This document shows, piece by piece, positions 7,301 to 11,713 of a stretch of 11,713 nt of DNA. The number at the start of each line of letters is the position of its first letter. Within the stretch, counting starts at the first letter, position 1. The position numbers and the translations under genes were made by a program. Source of the DNA: an uncultured Hyphomicrobiales bacterium (GTDB lineage Bacteria > Pseudomonadota > Alphaproteobacteria > Rhizobiales > Aestuariivirgaceae); contig CAIYXE010000267.1 of the NCBI GenBank assembly GCA_903930095.1, positions 1 to 11,713 of the forward strand, given 5' to 3'. The notes under the pieces were generated by a model, which saw only the letters and a program-made list of their open reading frames with translations, searched no databases and was not told the origin of the DNA.

Positions 7301-8143
7301 ATGTCGAACGCGGTCTCGAGATGGTTGATCTTCCTAGCGGTCGCAACTGTCCCGCTCGCGTTCATCCTGGCGCCAATCGCCAGCTTCATCGTCCTCTCTC
7401 TTTTCCGCGCCGAAAAGAGCGTGATCATTCGCGAGGTGACACTCGACAACTACGTGAACTTCTTTACCAACTGGACATATGCCGGCACATTCCTCGGCAC
7501 GCTCGCCTTGTGCTTCCAGGTGATGGTGGTCTCGGTGATCATGGGCTATCCGATTGCCTGGTTCATCTGGCAGCAGAGGGGTTCGCGGCGCTATCTTCTG
7601 CTTCTGCTTGCCGTCGTTCCGCTGTTCATGAGCTACATCGTGAAACTCTACACGTTGCGATCCATGCTCGGACTGAACGGACTGGTGAACCAATTGCTGC
7701 TCGGCATCGGCGTGATCGACAAGCCGAGCCAGATGTTCCTGTTCAATCAGCGCGCCGTGCTGGTCACCATGGTCGTGATCTACCTGCCATTCGTCATCCT
7801 GCCGATCTTCCTTGCGCTGGAGCGGATCCCGAAGTCGCTGCTGAATGCCTCGATCGACCTCGGTGCGGGCGCTTGGGACACGTTCCGCCGCATCGTCCTG
7901 CCTCTCTCGCTTCCCGGCACCATCGGCGGCGCACTCTTCGCCTTCGTGCTGGCGCTGGGCGACTTCATCACGCCGCAGATGGTCGGGGGCACCACCGGCT
8001 TCACCATCGGACGGGTGATCTACTCACAATTCGGCCTCGCCTATGACTGGCCATTCGGTGCTGCCATGGCAGCCATTCTCCTTGCAACCTCATTGGCGGG
8101 CATCGTCCTGGCTGGAATGGCCATGAGCCGGCAACGGGTATGA
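7301..8143 (+). CDS. ABC transporter permease 1, PotB-like
   Basis: Inner-membrane subunit of 280 residues with about six hydrophobic segments, the first at about residues 8-33. The cytoplasmic EAA loop is NASIDLGAGAWDTFRRIVLP (from residue 182), which docks on the ATPase. An earlier in-frame ATG at 7259 would overlap the ATPase gene by 41 bases. I prefer the ATG at 7301 because it lies right after the ATPase stop and the first membrane segment follows directly. The end overlaps the next gene by four bases (ATGA). It forms the channel together with permease 2. Confidence 0.93.
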   Translation: MSNAVSRWLIFLAVATVPLAFILAPIASFIVLSLFRAEKSVIIREVTLDNYVNFFTNWTYAGTFLGTLALCFQVMVVSVIMGYPIAWFIWQQRGSRRYLLLLLAVVPLFMSYIVKLYTLRSMLGLNGLVNQLLLGIGVIDKPSQMFLFNQRAVLVTMVVIYLPFVILPIFLALERIPKSLLNASIDLGAGAWDTFRRIVLPLSLPGTIGGALFAFVLALGDFITPQMVGGTTGFTIGRVIYSQFGLAYDWPFGAAMAAILLATSLAGIVLAGMAMSRQRV

Positions 8144-8949
8144 CAATGCAGAGCGGCGGGCACAAACTGGCAGTCGGGACGACGGGAGCGTTCACTGTCG
8201 TTGTGTTCGCGCTGCTCTATGCTCCCGTATTCATCAGCATACTGTTTTCGCTGGTTGAGATCAGGCAAGGCAAGATTCTTTGGGATACTCTGAGTTTCGG
8301 CCCCTACGTTACCCTGTGGTCGAACACAAGTGTTGTCGATGCCCTTTCGAACACGGCTATAGTGGCGATCACATCCGTCATCGTGGCTTCCATTCTGGCC
8401 GTGATTCTTGCCCTCTATACACAATGGGAGGGAGCAATCGGCCGGAGGGCGCTTGAACTCACCATCTATCTGCCCTTCCTCCTGCCGCCCATTGTAACCG
8501 GACTGGCCCTGCTTGTTGCTTCGGCGGAGATGGGATTGAGCCGTGGCCTGGCGACAGTGGTTTTGGGACATGCCATCTTCGTGCTGGCCGTGGCTTACCG
8601 ATTGGTGCTCACGCGGCTGCAGGCCTTGCCTGCTTCGCTGGTCGAGGCCTCATTCGATCTGGGCGCGAGCCGCTGGCAAACCTTTCGGCATGTCCTGATG
8701 CCACATCTGGCATCCGCCGTGATGACCGGCGCTGTGCTTGCTCTCACCTTGTCCTTCGACGAAACCCTGATCAGCACCTTCGTTGCCGGCGATCAAATGA
8801 CGCTGCCGCTTCGCCTTTGGGCCATGATGCGGGTCGGTTTCACGCCCGAAATCAATGCCCTCGTCACGGTCGTTTTGCTGATTACCATATTGCTGGCCAT
8901 TGCTGTCGCATGGCGCATGAAACCCAAGGGCGCATCCGAGGAGGACTGA
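8140..8949 (+). CDS. ABC transporter permease 2, PotC-like
   Basis: Second membrane subunit, 269 residues, with about six membrane segments; the first runs roughly from residue 14 to 36. The EAA loop, VEASFDLGASRWQTFRHVLMP, starts at residue 168 and is followed by LSFDETLISTF, typical of PotC-type permeases. The start ATG overlaps the stop of permease 1 as ATGA. A second in-frame ATG two codons later (8146) is possible. The next gene starts one base after the stop. Confidence 0.93.
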   Translation: MTMQSGGHKLAVGTTGAFTVVVFALLYAPVFISILFSLVEIRQGKILWDTLSFGPYVTLWSNTSVVDALSNTAIVAITSVIVASILAVILALYTQWEGAIGRRALELTIYLPFLLPPIVTGLALLVASAEMGLSRGLATVVLGHAIFVLAVAYRLVLTRLQALPASLVEASFDLGASRWQTFRHVLMPHLASAVMTGAVLALTLSFDETLISTFVAGDQMTLPLRLWAMMRVGFTPEINALVTVVLLITILLAIAVAWRMKPKGASEED

Positions 8950-8950
8950 C

Positions 8951-9739
8951 GTGAGCAATGAAAAGAGACTGAAGGATCGTGTCGCGATCGTCACGGGGGC
9001 AGCGCAGGGCATTGGCTTCAGCATCGCGGAGCGACTTGCTTCGGAAGGCGCCATCACGATCCTGGCTGATGTGAAGATTGCGGCAGCGGTTGCTGCCGCT
9101 GAAAGACTTGTCAAACAGGGGTTCAGTGCCGAAGCGCTGCCTGTCGACATCGGTGAGGATGCATCCGTAGCCGGACTGGCCAAGTCGGTGGACGGCAAAT
9201 ACGGGTGCTGCGAGATATTGGTCAACAATGCGGCGATCGGGGCCGACACCCATATCGAGACCATGAAGATGGAGGAATACCAGCGCATTATCAACATCAA
9301 CCAGGATGGCGCGGTGCGGATGGCAATGGCCTTTGTGCCGTTGATCAAGAAAGCTGGCGATGGACGCCGGATCGTCAATGTCGCATCGATCCAGGGCCTT
9401 CGCGGCTGGCCAAATCAGCTTGCCTACGCAACGGCCAAGGGCGCCATCGTGAATTTTACCCGTGCGCTTGCCTGCGATCTTGCACCCTACGGCATCATGG
9501 TCAATGCGATAGCACCTGGATTCGTCGACACGCCGATGTCAATCCTGCCCGACGGGTCACACGAGTACGACTCGGATTGGTTCCGCGATATCTATGTGAA
9601 ATACGGTCGCATTCCTCTTCGGCGCTTCGGAAAGCCACTCGACATGGCAGGTCCCGCATTCTTTCTGTGCTCCGACGATGCCCGCTATGTTACCGGCCAG
9701 ATCCTGAGCGTCGATGGTGGCGTATCCGCAACATTCTGA
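8951..9739 (+). CDS. Short-chain dehydrogenase/reductase 2 (classical SDR)
   Basis: NAD(P)-dependent oxidoreductase of 262 residues. The start is GTG, with GAGGA seven bases before it inside the end of permease 2. Motifs: TGAAQGIG at 15-22, VNNAA where NNAG is usual, Asn117 (NINQDG), Ser146 (VASIQG), Tyr159 and Lys163 (YATAK), PGFVDTPM and the C-terminal VDGG. An acidic residue after the second strand (LADV) suggests NAD. Unlike the SDR at 1928-2707 it keeps the full Asn-Ser-Tyr-Lys tetrad, so the two are not recent duplicates. It lies directly before MR/MLE enzyme 2. In known sugar acid pathways an SDR oxidises the 2-keto-3-deoxy acid made by such a dehydratase; applying that here is inference. 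Confidence 0.92.
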   Translation: MSNEKRLKDRVAIVTGAAQGIGFSIAERLASEGAITILADVKIAAAVAAAERLVKQGFSAEALPVDIGEDASVAGLAKSVDGKYGCCEILVNNAAIGADTHIETMKMEEYQRIININQDGAVRMAMAFVPLIKKAGDGRRIVNVASIQGLRGWPNQLAYATAKGAIVNFTRALACDLAPYGIMVNAIAPGFVDTPMSILPDGSHEYDSDWFRDIYVKYGRIPLRRFGKPLDMAGPAFFLCSDDARYVTGQILSVDGGVSATF

Positions 9740-9748
9740 GGTCCTTCA

Positions 9749-10906
9749 ATGACACGCGATAAAATACGCATTCGTTCCATCGTCGCTGCGCCCCTGATGG
9801 GCGACAGTCCAAAGGGCGGATGGACGGCCGAGATCCGGCCGGATGATTCTGTCCACGCCCTGATCGCCGTGCACACGCACGAGGGCATTACAGGCTATGG
9901 CAGCGTCTTTACCAACGGCGGACTGGTCGAGGCGGCACTCAAGGTGCTTGAACCTCTCTATGCGGGCGAGAATGCCCTGGAGCCCGAGCGGGTGACCGAG
10001 AAGCTCAACCAGAACAGCTTCTGGATGGGAAGAGGCGGAACCCTGACCCATACCATCAGCGGCATTGATATCGCGCTGTGGGATATTCTTGGCAAGGCGG
10101 TGGGCCAGCCAGTCGGCAGGCTGCTCGGCGGAGTTTATCGCACCAGGGTCAGACCGTACTGCTCGCTCCTCATGGAGGAACCAACCCGGATGAGGGCTGT
10201 CCTGGAGCCCTTTGTTGCCCAAGGCTTCCGCGCCTTCAAGATCGGATGGGGTCCGTTCGGGCGGCGAGGAAGCGCAAGGCTCGACGAAGAGATCGTGCGG
10301 GCCGCCCGCGAAACCGTGGGGGCAGACAGCCAACTCTTCATTGATGCCGGTGCAAGTGATGCCTATTGGCCAAATGGGCTGAAGTGGGCCTTGAACACCG
10401 CGCAGATGCTCCGCAACTATGATGCCGGCTGGTTCGAGGAGGCGCTGAAGCCCGATGCCATCGACGACTTCTGCGAGCTCCGCCGCCAGAGCCCGGTGCC
10501 CATCGCCGGTGGCGAAGTCCTGACCCGCCGGCAAAGTTTCATGCCGTTCCTGCAGCGCGGTGCCTTCGATATCGTCCAGCCCGATGCAACCAAGGTTGGC
10601 GGCATCTCGGAACAGCGGCGGATTGCATGGCTGGCCGAGGAGTTCGGCGTCAAGTACATTGGCCACGGATGGAACACAGCGGTCGGCGTGGCCGGTGATC
10701 TGCAGATTGCGGCGGCGATGCCCGGTGCGGATGTCGTCGAGTTCATTGGCGGCAGCGCCTATGTCGATGGAATCCTGACCGAGCCATTCAAGCTGGATCG
10801 CGAGGGCTATCTCGAGATCCCCATGAAGCCGGGGCTTGGCGTTGAACTCGACCCGCAAAAAGTCGCGCGATACTCGCCAAATGCGGTAGCCCTGTTCTCA
10901 GGCTGA
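9749..10906 (+). CDS. MR/MLE enolase-superfamily enzyme 2 (probable acid-sugar dehydratase)
   Basis: A 385-residue enolase-superfamily protein with capping domain (about 5-125) and barrel. Metal ligands are Asp199 (FIDAGAS), Glu230 (WFEEAL) and Glu256 (GGEV). The His-Asp pair is His306 (IGHGWN) with Asp279 (QPDATKVGG), and Glu331 (VEFIGG) fits the final acid. The strand normally bearing KxK reads AFKIGWGPFG: Lys164 is present but Gly166 takes the place of the second Lys. It is only distantly similar to enzyme 1, so the two probably act on different compounds or at different steps. TGAGGT six bases before the ATG overlaps the stop of SDR 2. This is the last gene of the operon; its stop lies within the end of a minus-strand remnant. 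Confidence 0.9.
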   Translation: MTRDKIRIRSIVAAPLMGDSPKGGWTAEIRPDDSVHALIAVHTHEGITGYGSVFTNGGLVEAALKVLEPLYAGENALEPERVTEKLNQNSFWMGRGGTLTHTISGIDIALWDILGKAVGQPVGRLLGGVYRTRVRPYCSLLMEEPTRMRAVLEPFVAQGFRAFKIGWGPFGRRGSARLDEEIVRAARETVGADSQLFIDAGASDAYWPNGLKWALNTAQMLRNYDAGWFEEALKPDAIDDFCELRRQSPVPIAGGEVLTRRQSFMPFLQRGAFDIVQPDATKVGGISEQRRIAWLAEEFGVKYIGHGWNTAVGVAGDLQIAAAMPGADVVEFIGGSAYVDGILTEPFKLDREGYLEIPMKPGLGVELDPQKVARYSPNAVALFSG

Positions 10907-11086
10907 TTTCAGCAGCCAGATCTCGTCGTCGCCGGGCGCCAGTTCTTCGATGACGCGCCCGTCCTGCCATGCCCGCCGCACGTTGGAGCAGGTGATCCTG
11001 CTGACGAGGCTCCAGTCCCTGCCCTCGCGCGTCAGGCGCGGGATGCTCTTGTAGATCACTTCGGCTCCCGCCTGGCGCCAGCATAA
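10898..11086 (-). pseudogene. Unrecognised minus-strand coding remnant (C-terminal end)
   Basis: The minus-strand frame ending at 10898-10900 has strongly GC-biased third codon positions from the stop up to about 11083 and a protein-like composition (SIPRLTREGRDWSLV, VRRAWQDGRVIEEL, APGDDEIWLL). Above about 11086 the codon use changes sharply, so the upstream part looks lost at a junction. I do not recognise the family. An alternative is a complete 53-residue protein from a GTG at 11057-11059, which has GGGAG five bases upstream. The gene overlaps the last nine bases of MR/MLE enzyme 2 tail to tail. Confidence 0.45.
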
Positions 11087-11234
11087 TTTCCTAGGGGTCT
11101 TGCCTGCGCCGGGGTCCCCCTGTGTCAGGATAGTTGTCGCCCCGTTAGGGCTTGGCTTAGTTGAATTCCAAGTCCTTCGTGATGGTGGTGGGTGGCTGTG
11201 GAGTTGTGGGCGAAGGCCAGCGCGGTGGGCAACA
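11087..11234. other. Unassigned sequence between two gene remnants
   Basis: About 150 bases with no supported gene, lying between the end of the minus-strand coding bias and the start of recognisable RecD2 sequence. It contains CCTAGG at 11090-11095 and GGGGTCCCC at 11111-11119. No transposase sequence or inverted repeat pair could be made out. It probably contains the right-hand junction of the rearrangement. Confidence 0.4.
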
Positions 11235-11713
11235 GGCATCCGCGGCATCGGTTTCCGCACGGCGGACGCCATTGCCATGAAACTGGGGATCGAGAAGACC
11301 GCCATGATCCGCATCAGGGCGGGGATTTCCTATGCACTGACGGAAGCCATGGACGAGGGCCACTGCGGCCTGCCGGTCGAGGCACTGGGTCCGCTGGCGG
11401 TGGAATTGCTGGATGTGCCGAAGGAACTCATCCAGACGGCGCTGGACCTCGAGCTTGCCGAGGGCACTGTGATCGCCGATGCAGTCGGAGAAACGCGCTG
11501 CGTGTTTCTCGCCGGGCTCTACAGATCCGAGCAGGCCATTGCTGAACGCCTCCGGAAGCTCGTGAGTGGCAAGTTGCCATGGGCGTGGATCGATCCCGAC
11601 AAGGCGCTGCCCTGGATCGAGCAGAAAACGGGCCTGAGCCTCGCCCCAACGCAGAAGGAGGCGATCAGGCTGGCGCTCATGGCAAGGCTCCTGGTCATCA
11701 CCGGCGGTCCCGG
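11235..11713 (+). pseudogene. RecD2-type SF1 DNA helicase, N-terminally truncated and cut by window end
   Basis: The plus-strand frame, open to the last base, encodes GIRGIGFRTADAIAMKLGIE (a helix-hairpin-helix-type segment), then AMIRIRAGISYALTEA, a helical linker, and finally VITGGPG, the start of the helicase Walker A. This order matches the middle of RecD2-like ATP-dependent helicases (YrrC/RecD-like), in which roughly the first 200 residues precede this point. Upstream of 11235 no frame continues the expected N-terminal domain, so the gene appears 5'-truncated. Translation from the ATG at 11277 would give a protein lacking the N-terminal domain. Whether the helicase domains beyond the window are intact cannot be seen. 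RecD2-like genes are often found on chromosomes and on mobile elements, so it does not by itself show an island boundary. Confidence 0.7.

Noticed and set aside
3891..8949. Calling the transporter a spermidine/putrescine importer (potABCD)
   Set aside because: Family resemblance is real, but the catabolic neighbours do not fit polyamines and binding residues cannot be judged here; only PotABCD-like is used.
9746..10858. Long minus-strand open frame of 370 codons opposite MR/MLE enzyme 2
   Set aside because: It is antisense to a gene with complete catalytic motifs; such frames are common in GC-rich coding DNA, and its translation shows no recognisable domain.
11111..11119. GGGGTCCCC as a transposon end or terminator
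   Set aside because: It has almost no loop, no T-run and no matching inverted repeat elsewhere in the window.
1..11713. CRISPR arrays, tRNA or rRNA genes, toxin-antitoxin pairs or defence systems
   Set aside because: No regularly spaced repeats, tRNA-like folds or recognisable defence proteins were seen on either strand.

Overview
The window looks like part of an accessory catabolic island from a GC-rich alphaproteobacterium, most likely of the Rhizobiales. This rests on overall codon use, the Tat-dependent binding protein, the style of the ABC and dehydratase genes, and the IS481-type and RecD2-type flanks. No rRNA, tRNA or housekeeping gene is present to fix the taxon, so the placement is inference.

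Left flank (1-1760): the 3' end of an IS481-family transposase abuts a minus-strand GntR/FCD regulator (297-1004). Further right, also on the minus strand, are two broken genes: the 3' half of a glyoxalase/VOC gene (1206 to about 1487) and the 5' quarter of a mandelate racemase/muconate lactonizing enzyme (MR/MLE) gene (about 1480-1731). They are joined out of frame, which looks like a deletion scar.

Core (1844-10906): after a short control region with a TGTATACA palindrome comes a tightly packed plus-strand operon of nine genes: SDR dehydrogenase, zinc alcohol dehydrogenase, Tat-exported PotD-like binding protein, MR/MLE enzyme 1, PotA-like ATPase, two PotB/PotC-like permeases, a second SDR and MR/MLE enzyme 2. 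A stable hairpin lies just after the binding-protein gene. The set imports a small substrate through an ABC transporter and processes it with three NAD(P)-type oxidoreductases and two enolase-superfamily enzymes. That combination is typical of non-phosphorylative breakdown of sugars, polyols or sugar acids: oxidation, dehydration to a 2-keto-3-deoxy acid, further oxidation. The substrate cannot be read from sequence. The GntR protein is the obvious candidate regulator.

Right flank (10898-11713): a short minus-strand coding remnant of unknown function overlaps the end of the operon tail to tail. After about 150 bases of unassigned sequence comes a RecD2-type helicase frame that lacks its N-terminal part and runs out of the window. 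Broken genes on both sides suggest the cluster was moved into, or reshaped within, a recombination-prone region.
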